Below, in pieces: positions 41,058 to 51,895 of a stretch of 64,000 bases of DNA (positions are counted from its first letter, which is position 1; each line of letters begins with the position of its first letter). The notes beneath the pieces were generated by a model, which saw only the letters and a list, made by a program, of their open reading frames with translations, was not told the origin of the DNA and made no database searches. The position numbers and the translations under genes were made by a program. Origin of the DNA: Streptacidiphilus sp. 4-A2 (GTDB lineage Bacteria; Actinomycetota; Actinomycetes; Streptomycetales; Streptomycetaceae); assembly GCA_014284505.1 (NCBI GenBank), contig JAAFYY010000001.1:5084001-5148000 (forward strand). Direction: 5' to 3'.

Positions 41058-43163
41058 TCAGCTGGAGCTGCGCAGCGCGGGCCAGGTCTGCTGCCCGACC
41101 TCGCCGTCCACGCCGAGCCCCTTGTCCCGCTGGAAGGCCTCCACCGCAGCCTTGGTGTTCGGGCCGTACTGGCCGTCGATCCCGTCCACCACGTTGTAGC
41201 CGCGGTAGGTGAGGATGCACTGGATCTCCTTCACCGCGGCGACGTCGGTGGATCCGGGATCGGTCTCGGCACTGCCCGAGTAGTAGCCCGCAGTTGGTGA
41301 TCCAGGCCGGCTGCTGCGGCGGCGGCGCGGGCTGGGTGGTGGCCGTGACCGGGGTGGTGGCCGTCACCGGGGTGGCCGGCGTGGTCGCGCCGACCGGCGT
41401 GCCCGGCCGGCTGGGCGCACCGCCCTGGTGCTTGCGGTTCCCGGCCGGCGGCGTGGTGGAGGCCCGGCCGCCGGGGGTGTTCGAGGCGGACGGCGTGGTG
41501 GAGGGCGTGAGCGAGCCGGACGGCGTGGGCGAGGCCGGGTCGCTCTGGTATCCCACGCCCTGCGGGCCGGTCGGTGTGGCCGCGCCGGACGCCCCGGCCG
41601 CCGCGGCGTGCTGCCCGGAGGAGCCGGTCAGCAGCACGGCGGTGCCCGCGATGGCGGCCACGGCCAGCACCGCGGCGGCCACCAGCAATCCGGTACGCCG
41701 TCCGCCCTGCCGCTCGCGAACCGACCCACCGCCCGACTCCCGGCCCGACTCCCGGCCAGACTGGAACTGCGGCGCGGGCGCGGCGGACTGGATCACATAG
41801 GGCGCCATCGGCGCGGCCGAGGTCGGCGTCCGTGCCACCGGGTCCGGGTACCCGGACTGCGCATACGGCGGCTGCAGGTGTGCCGCGGCCGAGTGCACCG
41901 CGGGCACGGTCGGCGGGGTCGGCTGCTGGCCCACCGGATACCCGTACTGCCGCGGCGCGACCGGGGTGGGCGCGGCGGCCCGGAGCCCCACCGGCGTGGC
42001 GGCGGCGTCCGGGGCGGCGGCGTCCGGGGCGGGAGCGTCCGGGGCGGGAGCGTCCGGGGCGGGAGCGTCCGGGTGGCGGCGTCCGAGGTGGGGGCCGGCT
42101 CCGGTACCGCGGCGCTCGCGGCGGCGTCGGACGGCGTGCGGCGGGAAAGGATCAGCGTCTCCGGCGGGGACACCGACTCCAGCGGCTCCAGCGGCAACTG
42201 GCTTACTGCGGAGGCGACCTGAATACGCGTCATAATCGACTCGTGCAGCCCCGCCGACCACGGCGTCCACCTGCCTGGTCGCCGCGGCCGCCACCACCTG
42301 CTCCGGGGTGGGCCGCTGCCCCTGGTCCTTGGCCAGGCAGGCGACCACCAGCTCCGCGAGTTGCGGATCGGCCGCCGTGACCCGCGCCAGCACGTCCTCC
42401 TTGGGCGGGTCGAAGGCCACCCGGTGCAGGACGTCGACGCTGGTCCCGTCTCCGAACGGGGCGTTGCCGGTGAGCGCGTAGGCGAGGACCGAGCCCAGCG
42501 CGAAGACATCGGAGGCCGTGCCCACCGGCAGGCCCCTGACCTGTTCCGGCGACATGTACGCGGGGGTGCCGACCTGCTGTCCGGTCATGGTGATCGAGCT
42601 GGTGTCACCGGCCTGGGAGATACCGAAGTCGATCACCCGGCAGCCGTCCGGGCCGAGGATCACATTGGAGGCTTGATGTCCCGGTGCACCACCGCGGCCC
42701 GTTCCATCGCGCCGACCGCCTGGCCCAGGTCGGCGGCCAGCCGCCAGGCCGCGGCCAGGTCCAGCGTCCCGTGCTCGGCGACGGTCGCGGAGAGGCTGAG
42801 CCCGGGTATGTACTCGGTGGCCATCCACAGCAGGTCCTGGTCGAAGCCCCGGCCCAGCAGCACCGCGGTCTGCCCGCCCTGGACCCTGGCCAGGGCCTCC
42901 GCCTCGCGCTCGAACCGGCGGCGGAACTGGACGTCCTCGGCGTACTCCGGCCTGATCACCTTGACCGCGGCGAGCCCGAGGCCGCCGTTCGGGTCCCGGC
43001 CCAGATAGATCCGGCCCATACCGCCGCTGCCTATCAGCGCCAGGATCCGGAACGGGCCGACCCGCTGCGGATCGACCGCCCGGAGCGGGCTCGCCCCCAG
43101 CCGGTCCAGCCCCGTGGCGGCGAAGACCCGCGGATCGACGACGGAGTGGCTCTGCTCAGGCAT
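41058..43163 (-). CDS. Receptor-type Ser/Thr protein kinase with peptidoglycan-binding domain
   Basis: A Hanks-type kinase: FRILALIGSGGMGRIYLG (Gly loop), LAAVKVIRPE (catalytic Lys), VVHRDIKP (catalytic loop), CRVIDFGISQ (DFG) and GTPAYMSPEQVRG. A long Pro/Ala-rich cytoplasmic linker follows, then one transmembrane helix (TGLLVAAAVLAVAAIAGTAVLLTGSS) and an extracellular Ser/Thr/Pro-rich stalk. After frame repair there is a peptidoglycan-binding-1-type domain (VKEIQC-LTYRGYNVVDGIDGQYGPNTKAAVEAFQ, ending in the W-P-A-L-R-S-S-S segment at 41058). Breaks near 42670, 42230, 42075 and 41290. ATG 43163. Most actinobacterial PknB homologues use PASTA domains instead. It may sense cell-wall state; its targets are unknown. 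Confidence 0.87.
42003..42090 (-). repeat. 15-bp in-frame tandem repeat in the kinase linker
   Basis: About five to six copies of GCGTCCGGGGCGGGA-like units encoding APDAP repeats. One unit (near 42070) has lost bases, coinciding with a frameshift. Confidence 0.75.
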
Positions 43164-43228
43164 CGGACGGCTCGGCTTCCTCACGCGACAGGTTGTCAGC
43201 GGGAGGCTACCGCAACCCCAGCAGGCAC

Positions 43229-43260
43229 AGGCGGGGCTCGTGGCCACACGAGCCCCACCT
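43229..43260 (-). terminator. lepA terminator
   Basis: A 10-bp perfect stem (GGGGCTCGTG / CACGAGCCCC) with a GCCA loop, about 45 bases beyond the lepA stop. Confidence 0.75.
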
Positions 43261-43304
43261 GTTACCCGGCGCGGCGCGCCGGGTGCCGTTCCTCTGGCCG
43301 GGTA

Positions 43305-45176
43305 CTACTTCTTCTTGTCCGCGGGGGCGTCGGAGTCCGTCGACAGCGCGGCGATGAAGGCCTCCTGCGGGACCTCCACCCGGCCGACCATCTTCATCCG
43401 CTTCTTGCCCTCCTTCTGCTTCTCCAGCAGCTTCCGCTTACGCGAGATGTCACCGCCGTAGCACTTGGCGAGGACGTCCTTGCGGATGGCCCGCACGGTC
43501 TCGCGGGCGATCACCCGGGAGCCGATGGCGGCCTGGATCGGCACCTCGAACTGCTGGCGCGGGATCAGCTTCTGCAGCTTCCCGGCCATCATCACGCCGT
43601 AGTTGTAGGCCTTGTCCTTGTGGACCACGGCCGAGAAGGCGTCCACCGCGTCACCGTGCAGCAGGATGTCGACCTTCACCAGGTCGGCCGCCTGCTCGCC
43701 GATCGGCTCGTAGTCGAAGGAGCCGTAGCCGCGGGTCTTGGACTTCAGCATGTCGAAGAAGTCGAAGACGATCTCGGCCAGCGGCAGCGTGTAGCGCAGC
43801 TCGACCCGGTCCTCGGAGAGGTAGTCCATGCCCTGGAGGGCGCCCCGGCGTCCCTGGCAGAGCTCCATGATCGCGCCGACGAACTCGTTCGGCGCGAGGA
43901 TGGTCCCGCGCACCACGGGCTCGTTGACCTCGCTGATCTTGCCGCCGGGGAACTCGCTGGGGTTGGTCACGGTGATCTCGCTGCCGTCCTCCATGACCAC
44001 CCGGTAGACCACGTTCGGGGCGGTGGAGATCAGGTCCAGCTTGAACTCGCGCTCCAGCCGCTCCCGGATGATCTCCAGGTGCAGCAGCCCGAGGAAGCCG
44101 CAGCGGAAGCCGAAGCCCAGCGCGACCGAGGTCTCCGGCTCGTACACCAGGGCGGCGTCGTTCAGCTGGAGCTTGTCCAGGGCGTCGCGCAGCAGCGGGT
44201 AGTCGCTGCCGTCCAGCGGGTAGAGACCGGAGAAGACCATCGGCAGCGGGTCCTTGTAGCCGCCCAGCGCCTCGGTCGCGCCGCGGTGCAGCGAGGTGAT
44301 GGTGTCACCGACCTTGGACTGCCGGACGTCCTTCACCCCGGTGATGATGTAGCCGACCTCGCCGACCCCCAGGCCGTCGGCGACCTTGGGCTCCGGCGAG
44401 ATGACGCCGATCTCCAGCAGCTCGTGGGCGGCGCCGGTCGACATCATGGTGATCCGCTCGCGCTTGGTCAGCTCACCGTCCACCACTCGGACATAGGTGA
44501 CCACGCCGCGGTAGGTGTCATAGACCGAGTCGAAGATCATCGCGCGGGCCGGGGCGTCCTTGACCCCGACCGGGGCCGGGATCCGCTCGACCACCGCGTC
44601 CAGGATCGCCTCCACGCCCAGGCCGCTCTTGGCGCTGGCCAGCAGCACGTCGCTGGGGTCGCAGCCGATGATCCGGGCGAGCTCCTCGGAGTACTTCTCC
44701 GGCTGTGCGGCCGGAAGGTCGATCTTGTTGAGCACCGGGATGATGGTGAGGTCGTTCTCCAGCGCCAGGTACAGGTTGGCGAGGGTCTGCGCCTCGATGC
44801 CCTGGGCCGCGTCCACCACCAGCAGCGTGCCCTCGCAGGCCGCGAGCGACCGGGAGACCTCGTAGGTGAAGTCGACGTGGCCGGGGGTGTCGATCATGTT
44901 CAGGATGTGCGTGGTGCCCTGACCGGCGCCGTCGAGCGGCGCCCACGGCAGGCGCACCGCCTGGGACTTGATGGTGATGCCGCGCTCGCGCTCGATGTCC
45001 ATCCGGTCGAGGTACTGCGCACGCATCATCCGGGGGTCGACCACACCGGTGATCTGGAGCATCCGGTCGGCAAGCGTGGACTTGCCGTGGTCGATGTGGG
45101 CGATGATGCAGAAGTTGCGGATCAGCGCCGGGTCGGTGCGGCTGGGCTCCGGAACGTTGACGGGGATGGCGGGCAC
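43305..45176 (-). CDS. lepA: Elongation factor 4 (LepA), back-translocating GTPase
   Basis: A 623-residue intact translational GTPase. G1 [15 protein letters not shown]2 [13 protein letters not shown]3 DTPGHVDF, G4 NKIDLP, G5 SAKSGLG. Then domains II, III and V, the LepA signature GYGSFDYEP, and the LepA-specific C-terminus ([71 protein letters not shown]). GTG 45176 starts [12 protein letters not shown], matching other actinobacterial starts. It is divergent from the small monooxygenase-like gene and rpsT. Confidence 0.97.
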   Translation of the reverse strand: MPAIPVNVPEPSRTDPALIRNFCIIAHIDHGKSTLADRMLQITGVVDPRMMRAQYLDRMDIERERGITIKSQAVRLPWAPLDGAGQGTTHILNMIDTPGHVDFTYEVSRSLAACEGTLLVVDAAQGIEAQTLANLYLALENDLTIIPVLNKIDLPAAQPEKYSEELARIIGCDPSDVLLASAKSGLGVEAILDAVVERIPAPVGVKDAPARAMIFDSVYDTYRGVVTYVRVVDGELTKRERITMMSTGAAHELLEIGVISPEPKVADGLGVGEVGYIITGVKDVRQSKVGDTITSLHRGATEALGGYKDPLPMVFSGLYPLDGSDYPLLRDALDKLQLNDAALVYEPETSVALGFGFRCGFLGLLHLEIIRERLEREFKLDLISTAPNVVYRVVMEDGSEITVTNPSEFPGGKISEVNEPVVRGTILAPNEFVGAIMELCQGRRGALQGMDYLSEDRVELRYTLPLAEIVFDFFDMLKSKTRGYGSFDYEPIGEQAADLVKVDILLHGDAVDAFSAVVHKDKAYNYGVMMAGKLQKLIPRQQFEVPIQAAIGSRVIARETVRAIRKDVLAKCYGGDISRKRKLLEKQKEGKKRMKMVGRVEVPQEAFIAALSTDSDAPADKKK

Positions 45177-45452
45177 GCAGGATCCAATGGTGTCGAGTGG
45201 AGGAGCAGGACGGAGGGTCGTCGCGGGGTGTTCCCCGCCTATCGTCCCACGACCGGGGGCCGGGCCGCTCAGAGCCACCCGCGGCGGGTCCCCCGCTCCC
45301 TCCCACGGCTCCCTCCCGGCTCTCCAGCGGCTCTCCGGCGGGTGCCCCGCGAGGGGCTCTCCCCGCCGGGGGCGGTCAGGGGCGCGGTCGTGGGCATGGC
45401 CGGGGGCGGCCAGGGGCGCGGTCACGCCGTGGGTCCGGCATGATCCCTGACC

Positions 45453-45740
45453 ATGATCCTGGAATCCGCCCGTCTCGATGTCCGCCCCGGCCACGAGGAG
45501 GACTTCCTCGCCGCCTTCGCGCAGGCCCGCCCGCTGATCGAGGTCCAGCCCGGCTTCGTCTCACTGCGGCTGCTGCGCTGCCTCGACCCCGGCGCCGAGT
45601 CCCGCTTCCTGCTCCAGGTCGAGTGGGAGCGGCTGGAGGACCACACCGAGGGCTTCCGGCAGTCACCCGAGTACCAGAGCTGGCGCGAGCTGCTGCACCA
45701 CTTCTACTCGCCGTTCCCGCTGGTCGAGCATTTTGGGTAG
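45453..45740 (+). CDS. Antibiotic-biosynthesis-monooxygenase (ABM) domain protein
   Basis: A single 95-residue ferredoxin-like alpha/beta domain: [94 protein letters not shown]. The V-x-P-G-x-E-x-x-F...PGF and W-x-x-x-x-x-H...F-R pattern is typical of the ABM fold, which includes small monooxygenases, haem-degrading enzymes and many proteins of unknown role. No cofactor motif is diagnostic. It lies between lepA and rpsT and points toward rpsT. Confidence 0.8.
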   Translation: MILESARLDVRPGHEEDFLAAFAQARPLIEVQPGFVSLRLLRCLDPGAESRFLLQVEWERLEDHTEGFRQSPEYQSWRELLHHFYSPFPLVEHFG

Positions 45741-45900
45741 CCACGACACCCCTGGTAGCCTGGGTCACCGTGTCTGCGATGCCGCATGCCCACTCACCGC
45801 GTGGTGGGCGGCGGGTCGGCGAAGCGGACACCGGCGCAGCCGTGCCGCTGGCGCGGTTGTACCGACACCCAGTTCCAACACTCAAGACTGAGGCTCATTC

Positions 45901-46167
45901 GTGGCGAACATCAAGTCCCAGATCAAGCGCATCAAGACCAACGAGAAGGCTCGTCAGCGCAACAAGGCTGTCAAGTCCTCGCTGAAGACCGCCGTCCGCA
46001 AGGCCCGTGAGGCCATGGAGGCCGGCGACGTCGAGAAGGCTCTCGTGCTGACCCGCGAGGCCAACAAGAAGCTCGACAAGGCCGCCAGCAAGGGCGTCAT
46101 CCACAAGAACCAGGCTGCCAACAAGAAGTCCGCGCTCGCCGCGCGGGCTGCCGGGCTCCAGGGCTGA
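45901..46167 (+). CDS. rpsT: 30S ribosomal protein S20
   Basis: An intact 88-residue basic helical protein, [46 protein letters not shown]...[24 protein letters not shown], binding 16S rRNA. The GTG start at 45901 gives the standard N-terminus. Codon choice (AAG, CGT, CTC) is typical of highly expressed genes. It converges on holA with a very long perfect palindrome between them. Confidence 0.97.
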   Translation: MANIKSQIKRIKTNEKARQRNKAVKSSLKTAVRKAREAMEAGDVEKALVLTREANKKLDKAASKGVIHKNQAANKKSALAARAAGLQG

Positions 46168-46473
46168 TCCGCACTTCAAGGCTGATCTGCTTTCTCGGTC
46201 GCGCTTGACGACCACCCGCCGGAACGGATGACGCGGTCCCTCTCAACCGCGCCGCTCCGGCCCCGCACAGCCCCTCCGGCCCTCTACCCGGTCAGCTGTG
46301 CGCACTCTCGCACCGCACGCGGCCTGCGTTCGCCACGCGGGTGCGGTGCAGTCCGGCTTCAGTCATGGACAGCGTGAAGGCCCCTGCCTCGATCGAGGCA
46401 GGGGCCTTCACGCTGTCCGGGCTGCGTACGGGCCGGTCCTTCACGCGGGCCGGGCTGCGTGCGGGCGCGCCGC
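46168..46473. other. rpsT-holA intergenic region
   Basis: A ~306-base gap with no supported gene. Apart from the 52-bp palindrome at 46367-46418 and partial repeats of its GTGAAGG/CGTGAAGG ends nearby (46430-46465), nothing recognisable is present. Confidence 0.6.
46367..46418. terminator. 52-bp perfect palindrome, bidirectional terminator of rpsT and holA
   Basis: A 26-bp arm followed immediately by its exact reverse complement (centre between 46392 and 46393, GATC at the dyad). In RNA the central bases must form the loop. It lies between convergent rpsT and holA, so it can terminate both. Exceptionally long and perfect for a terminator in this window. Confidence 0.85.
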
Positions 46474-47455
46474 TCAGCGCTGGGAGCGGGCCGCCCGGGA
46501 GACGGTGACCACGCACTGCTCAAGGGCGTAGGCGGGATCGCCCGAACCGCCCTTGACCGCCGCGTCCGTCTCGGCGATGGCGCGCAGGGCCGTCGCCACA
46601 CCGTCGCCGGTCCAGCCGCGCAGCTGCTGGCGGACCCGGTCGATCTTCCAGGGCGGCATACCCAGCTCCCGCGCCAGATCCCCCGGACGCATCCCCCGGT
46701 CGGCGGTGGCGACCCGGCCGATGGCACGCCCCGGAGGCCAGCGCGAAGACGATGCCGGTGGGCTTCTCCCCCACCGCCAGCGCCCAGCGCAACTGCCCCA
46801 GGGCCTCGGCGGTACGCCCGGTCACCGCCAGGTCGGCGACCTGGAAGCCGGAGGACTCGGCCCGGCCGGTGTAGTAGCGGGCGACCACGGTCTCGTCGAT
46901 GGTGCCCTCGGTGTCCGCGGCCAGCTGGCTGCACGCCGAGGCGAGCTCACGCAGGTCGCTGCCGACCGCGTCCAGCAGCGCCGTGCAGGCGTCCTCGGTC
47001 GCGGAACGGCCGGTCACCCGGAACTCCGAGCGGACAAAGGCCAGCCGTTCGGCGGGCTTGGTGAGCTTGGGGCAGAGCACCTCCCGGGCGCCCGCCTTCT
47101 TTGCCGCGTCCAGCAGCGCCTTGCCCTTGGCCGCGCCCGCGTGGACCAGGACCATCATCACCTCGGGGGCCGGGTCCTCAAGATAGGACTTGACCTCCTT
47201 GACGGTGTCCGCGGCGAGGTCCTGTGCCGCTCTGACCACGATCACCTTGCGCTCGGAGAACAGCGACGGGCTGGTCAACTCGCTGAGCATGCCGGGCTGC
47301 AGAGCGCCCGGCTGGAGATCGCGGACATCGGTGTCGGGATCGGCCTGCCGGGCCGCGGAGGTGGTCTGCGCCACGGCGCGGTCGAGCAGCAGCTCCTCCT
47401 GGCCGACGACCAGCGTCAGCGGGGAGAGCAGGTCTTCACTGGATTTCCTGGCCAT
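46474..47455 (-). CDS. holA: DNA polymerase III delta subunit
   Basis: A clamp-loader subunit that opens the sliding clamp. It reads ARKSSEDLLSPLTLVVGQEELLLDRAVAQTTSAA...LTSPSLFSERKVIVVRAAQDL, APEVMMVLVHAGAAKGKALLDAAKKAGA, GSDLRELASACSQLAADTEGTIDETVV, and the C-terminal collar MRPGDLARELGMPPWKIDRVRQQLRGW. A break at ~46735 is repaired by small indels; corrected length ~327 residues. ATG 47455 (MARKSSED) preferred over an in-frame upstream start. It lies downstream of comEC/comEA on the same strand with an unknown small gene between. Confidence 0.92.
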
Positions 47456-47587
47456 CGTCGCCAGCCTAGCGGCTGCCGCCGACAACCCGCTCCCCCTGTT
47501 CCCCCGCTGCTCCCACCGCCCTGCTCGTCCACTGCTCCGGTTACCCGGAACTGCTGCGGTTGCCCGGCCCGGCTCACTCCGGCCGGA

Positions 47588-47854
47588 TCACTCCAGCCAG
47601 CCGTCGTACTCCGCAGCCAGCGTGCTCAGTGCTGCCCGGTTGAGCCCGTCCGGCACCGGCGCCTGGAGGACCAGCAGCCACTGGGCGTCCTCTGCGTCGT
47701 CCTCACCCGCGAGTGCCTCGCGGTGGAGCTCCGGCTCCGGCAGGTCCGGATAACGCTGCCCGAGCTCGTCGGAGACGGCCTCGGCGGCGTCGCGATCGGG
47801 AAGGACCAACACCCATGAATCTTCATCCACATACGGCTTTTCATCGTGCATCAC
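47588..47854 (-). CDS. Hypothetical acidic protein (88 residues)
   Basis: MMHDEKPYVDEDSWVLVLPDRDAAEAVSDELGQRYPDLPEPELHREALAGEDDAEDAQWLLVLQAPVPDGLNRAALSTLAAEYDGWLE. A compact alpha/beta-looking acidic protein, no signal or membrane segment. It is oriented with, and placed between, comEC and holA, a position where Streptomyces genomes carry a conserved small protein as far as I recall. Function unknown. Confidence 0.65.
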   Translation of the reverse strand: MMHDEKPYVDEDSWVLVLPDRDAAEAVSDELGQRYPDLPEPELHREALAGEDDAEDAQWLLVLQAPVPDGLNRAALSTLAAEYDGWLE

Positions 47855-47881
47855 ACCATTATCGAGGGTTGGTCGCCGCGG

Positions 47882-50437
47882 TCAGACGGCCCCCTCGTCG
47901 ATGACCGCGAGCTCCCCGTCGAGGTCGGTCCGCAGCACCCTGCTGCCCACCGAGCGCAGCAGTTCCAGGGTGGAGGCGGCCGGGTGGCCGTAGGAGTTGC
48001 CCAGGCCCACCGAGATCAGCGCGATCCGCGGCGCCAGCGCCCGGATCAGGTCGGCGTCCTGCTTGGCCGAGCCGTGATGGGCGACCTTCAGCAGGTCCAG
48101 CCGACGCAACCCCGGGAAGGCCGGGAGCCGCTCCAGCAGCCGGGCCTGGGCGGGCGGCTCCAGATCCCCCAGGAAAGCCATCCGCAGCCCGGGCGCGGTG
48201 ACCAGCAGCGCCACACTGGCGTTGTTCGGCCCCGGGGTGTCCGCGCCGAGCGGCCCGTCCGGCCACAGCACCTGCCAGCGCAGCTCGCCCAGGCTGCGCC
48301 GCTCGCCAGGGAGCGCCCGCACCAGCGGCACCCCGCCGTCGCGGCCCAGCGCCTGACCCGCGCCGTCTCACCCTGCGGATCCGTGTCGCTGGTGGTCTCG
48401 ATCGTGCCCACCCGACGGCCGCTGAGCACCCCGGGCAGCCCCTCCACATGATCGGCATGCTCATGAGTCAGCAGCAGCAACGGGATCCGGGTGACCCCAG
48501 CGTCCGCAGGCAGTGATCGACAGCGCGCGGATCCGGCCCGGTGTCGATCACCAGAGCGGTGCCCGGGGCAATCCCGGGACCGGTACCCGGTGACAGCACC
48601 AGCGCGTCACCCTGGCCGACATCGCAGGCCACCACCCGCCAGTGCGGCGGCGGCCAGCCGGTGACCAGTCGGGTGACCGGGGCCGGGCGCAGCAGGACGG
48701 CCAGCAGCACGAGCGCCAGCAGCAGCGCGACCAGCCGTCGTCGCAGTACCGGCAGGCAGGCGACCGCCGCGCAGATCACCGCCGCCAGCAGCAGCGCCCC
48801 GGTCCAGCCGCCGGGCCAGCTGATCTCCGCGCCCGGGATCTCCGCCCCTCGGCGGGCCAGACCGGCGATCCAGGCGGTGGGCACGGAGCCCAGCCGGGCC
48901 AGCGCCGTGGCCGCGCCCAGGGACAGCGGAGCGGTGGCCATGGCGGCGAATCCCAGCAGGGTGGCCGGAGCCACCGCCGCCTCGGCAAGCAGATTGCAGG
49001 GGACGGCGACCAGGCTGAGCCGGGCCGCCTTCAGCACCAGCAGCGGCCCGCACAGCGCCTGCGCCGCGGCCGCGCAGGCCACCGCCTCGGCGAGGTGCCT
49101 GGGCCAGCCCCGCCGGACCAGCGCCCTGCTCCAGCGCGGACCGAGGGTCAGCAGTCCCCCGGTGAGCAGCGCGGACAGGGCGAAGCCGAAGGAGCGTGCC
49201 AGCCACGGGTCGATCAGCATCAGCAGCAGCGTCGCCCCGGCCAGCCCCGCCAGTGGCGCCGCCCGGCGGCCGGTGGCCAGCGCCAGCAGCATCACCAGAC
49301 AGGTGGCCGCGGCCCTGAGCACACTCGGATCCGTACGGCAGAGCACGACGAACCCGATGGTGCAGCCGGCGCCCAGCAGCGCGGTCAGCCGCAGCGGCAG
49401 GCCCAGCCGGGCCGCGACCCGCCGCGCTCCGGCGTTCGGGAGCGGGTGGCCGCGCCGAGCAGCAGCACCATCAGCACCGAGAGGTTGGAGCCGGAGACGG
49501 AGGTGATGTGGACCAGGTCGGTGGTGAGGAACGCCTGCTCCAGGTCCGGCGACAGCCGGCTGGTGTCCCCGTCGACCAGGGCCGGGAGCAGCCCACGGGG
49601 GTCGGGGTCGAGCGGGTCGCAGGCCCGGCTGAGACCGGCCCGCAGCGCCCCGGCCACCCGCTGCGCCGGCGAGGGCGGTGCCAGGATCCGCGGCGGTCCC
49701 CGGGTGAACAGCACGGCGGCGCTGTCGCCGCCGTCCTCCGCCGGGCCCAGCCTGGCCTCCGCACGCAGCCGGGTCGACGGCAGCAGTCCGAGCCAGCGCT
49801 CGGCCCCCGGCCCCGGGCGAGGACGGTGACAGGCGTACGGGTGCGGACCGCGCCCCGGAGGCGGCACCGGCGCTGCCCCGGGGCGACCGCGACCTGGACC
49901 TGGTCACCGTCCCGCGGAGCAGGACATAGCCGCGGGCGGTCGGGCTGTTCCCCGGACGCGGGTCGGTGGTGACGGTCATGTCGACCGTCACGTCGGCCCG
50001 CTGGGCGGCCAGCCCCGGGACCGGGCCCCGGTGCAGGTCCGCCGTGGCGAGCGTGGTGGCGACCGCGGCGGCACCCGCGCTCAGCAGCAGCCCGGCCAGC
50101 GGACGCGGCAGGAACAGGACCCGCAGTGGCCGGCACCGCCACGCGAGCCGACGCGGGGACGGGGGCCGGTCCCGCGCGGAAGGGCGGTCCGCGCGGCCCC
50201 TGGCGCGGTGGTCGGTGAGCAGCAGCGCGACTGCGGTCAGAACCGCGACCGCGGCCGCCGCCAGCACCCACCCGGTCGCGCCCGGCCCGGTGCTGAGGAC
50301 GGCGGCGGCGCAGCCCCAGGCCGCGAAGGCCGGGCCGACCAGGCGGAGGTCCTGGGGCGGGTGCTCCCCGCGCCGGCCGGTCCCGGCGCGGCCGTTCGCC
50401 CCGGCCGCCGGTCGCCCCGGTCCGGATGCTGTCTCAT
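47882..50437 (-). CDS. comEC: ComEC/Rec2 competence-type membrane channel
   Basis: A large polytopic protein related to the DNA-uptake channel. N-terminal helices (FAAWGCAAAVLSTGPGATGWVLAAAAVAVLTAVALLL; PLAGLLLSAGAAAVATTLATADLH), a soluble OB-like segment, then the competence core (HITSVSGSNLSVLMVLLLGA, VLRAAATCLVMLLALATGRR, LARSFGFALSALLTGGLL). A metallo-beta-lactamase domain with VACDVGQGDALVLSPG, LLLTHEHADHVEGL and LLKVAHHGSAKQD ends the protein. At least five breaks (near 50390, 49830-49950, 49440, 48480, 48355). ATG 50437 has a strong AAAGGAGG. Streptomyces are not known to be naturally transformable, so its role is open. Confidence 0.9.
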
Positions 50438-50484
50438 GTCGCCTCCTTTCAGAGCCGCTGCTGGGACTGTCTTCAAAGGCGCTC

Positions 50485-51796
50485 TCAGGGCCGTAGCGCG
50501 GACCTGAGGTCCTGGAGTCTGCGTTCACCGAAGCCGCTGACGTGGCGGAGCTGTTCCACCGACTGGAAGCCGCCGTGCTGCTCGCGGTACTGGATGATGC
50601 GCTGGGCCAGCACCGGCCCCACCCCTGGTAGCGCGTCCAGTTGCTGGGCGGTCGCGCTGTTGAGGCTGACCGGGGTGACCGGAGAGCCCGGGGAGCCTCC
50701 GGCACCGGTCGCGCCCCCGGCGCGCCGACCGCTCCGGGGGCCGTTCCGACCAGCACCTCCTCGCCGTCGCCCAGCGGCCGGGCCAGGTTCAGCCCGGTCA
50801 GATCAGTCCCGGGGAGCGGGCCGCCCGCCGCCGAGAGGGCGTCCTGGACCCGGGAGCCCGGCGGGAGGGTCCGCAGGCCCGGTGCGCGGACCTTCCCGGC
50901 GACATCCACCACCAGCGCGCTGGGCCGCGACGGCCCAGCTGCGGGAGCGGCGCTGGGGCCGGGGCCGGGCGCGGGTGACCCGGCGGCGGCCGACACCGCG
51001 ACCGGTCCCGGGTCGAGCGCCATCGCCCCGGGGCTGACCGCGCTGTCCGCCACCGGCACGGCAACCGGCTCGGGACGACCGGACCAGAAGTGCTGCATGC
51101 CGTAGACCAGGGCGAGGACAAGGAGCACGGACAGGCCGACCAGGGCTCGTCGGTCCAGGTCGAGCCGCTCCTGGAGTGCGAGCGGCAGCCGGGTCAGCAG
51201 CGGGGCCCGCTTGCCCGCGGGCGCCGCCGCCCTGCCGTCTCCCATTCCGCCGTCTCCCGCTCCGCCGTCTCCCGCTCCGGGTGGTCCCAGCTCCACCGGA
51301 TCCGGCTCCAGCGCGGACAACTCCCCCGCGCCGGAGCCACCGGGTGGCGGAGCCGACGGCACGAAGGCCGGCCGGGCGGACAGCAGTACCGGAGGCAACG
51401 AAGGCAGGTCGGACACGATCGGCGACAGTGCCGGCGAAGCCAAGAACAGTGGAGCGGCCGGAGGCGGCGGGTCGGGCGACCGCACCGGAGCAGGCGGGTC
51501 GGGCGACTCGGCCTGGGCAAGCAGGCCGGAGGGCTCGGGCGGATCAGGCAGGACAGGCAGGCCGGGCGGGTCGGGCAGGCCGGCGGGTCGGGCAGGCCGG
51601 GCGGGTCAGGCAGGCCGGGCGGGTCAGGCAGGCCGGGCGGGTCAGGCAGGTCGGGCGGGGTGGCGGGTGGTGGTTCTGCCGGTGGGGCGGGGCGGGCGTT
51701 GCGGAGCGGGGCCGGCTGCGGGCTGAAGAGGGCGTCCAGGCGCTGCCGGACCTCGACGTCGGGGGTGCGGCGGGAGGGGGTGGTCGCGGTTCTCAT
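50485..51796 (-). CDS. comEA: ComEA-like helix-hairpin-helix DNA-binding protein
   Basis: An anchored DNA receptor partner of ComEC. Long Pro-rich N-terminus (MRTATTPSRRTPDVEVRQRLDALFSP, then P-P-G-L-P-D repeats), one membrane helix (RRALVGLSVLLVLALVYGMQHFW), a SLBB-like segment (ALVVDVAGKVRAPGLRTLPPGSRVQDALSAAGGPLPGTDLTGLNLARPLGDGEEVLV), and a C-terminal HhH after frame repair (VSLNSATAQQLDALPGVGPVLAQRIIQYREQHGGFQSVEQLRHVSGFGERRLQDLRSAL). Breaks near 50700, 51470-51600. ATG 51796. The comEC start lies 48 bases downstream. Confidence 0.9.
51555..51660 (-). repeat. 18-bp in-frame tandem repeat in comEA
   Basis: About five to six copies of GCCGGGCGGGTCAGGCAG encoding DPPGLP. One unit (about 51580) is 17 bases, which shifts the frame, consistent with a sequencing deletion or replication slippage. 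Confidence 0.8.
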
Positions 51797-51895
51797 GGCG
51801 ACGACGCTAGACCGCCGCCAGGCCGCCCGAGCAGCATCGACGGCGCCCTGTGGACAACCAGGGGGTGTGGACAACTCCCTCACCCGGGAGGGTGA

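Noticed and set aside
51555-51660. Possible CRISPR array from evenly spaced repeats
   Set aside because: Units are contiguous 18-mers without spacers and keep the reading frame of comEA, so this is a coding tandem repeat.
51841-51895. DnaA-box-like TGTGGACAA sequences before comEA
   Set aside because: Only two loose matches and no dnaA/dnaN neighbours, so there is no case for an origin.
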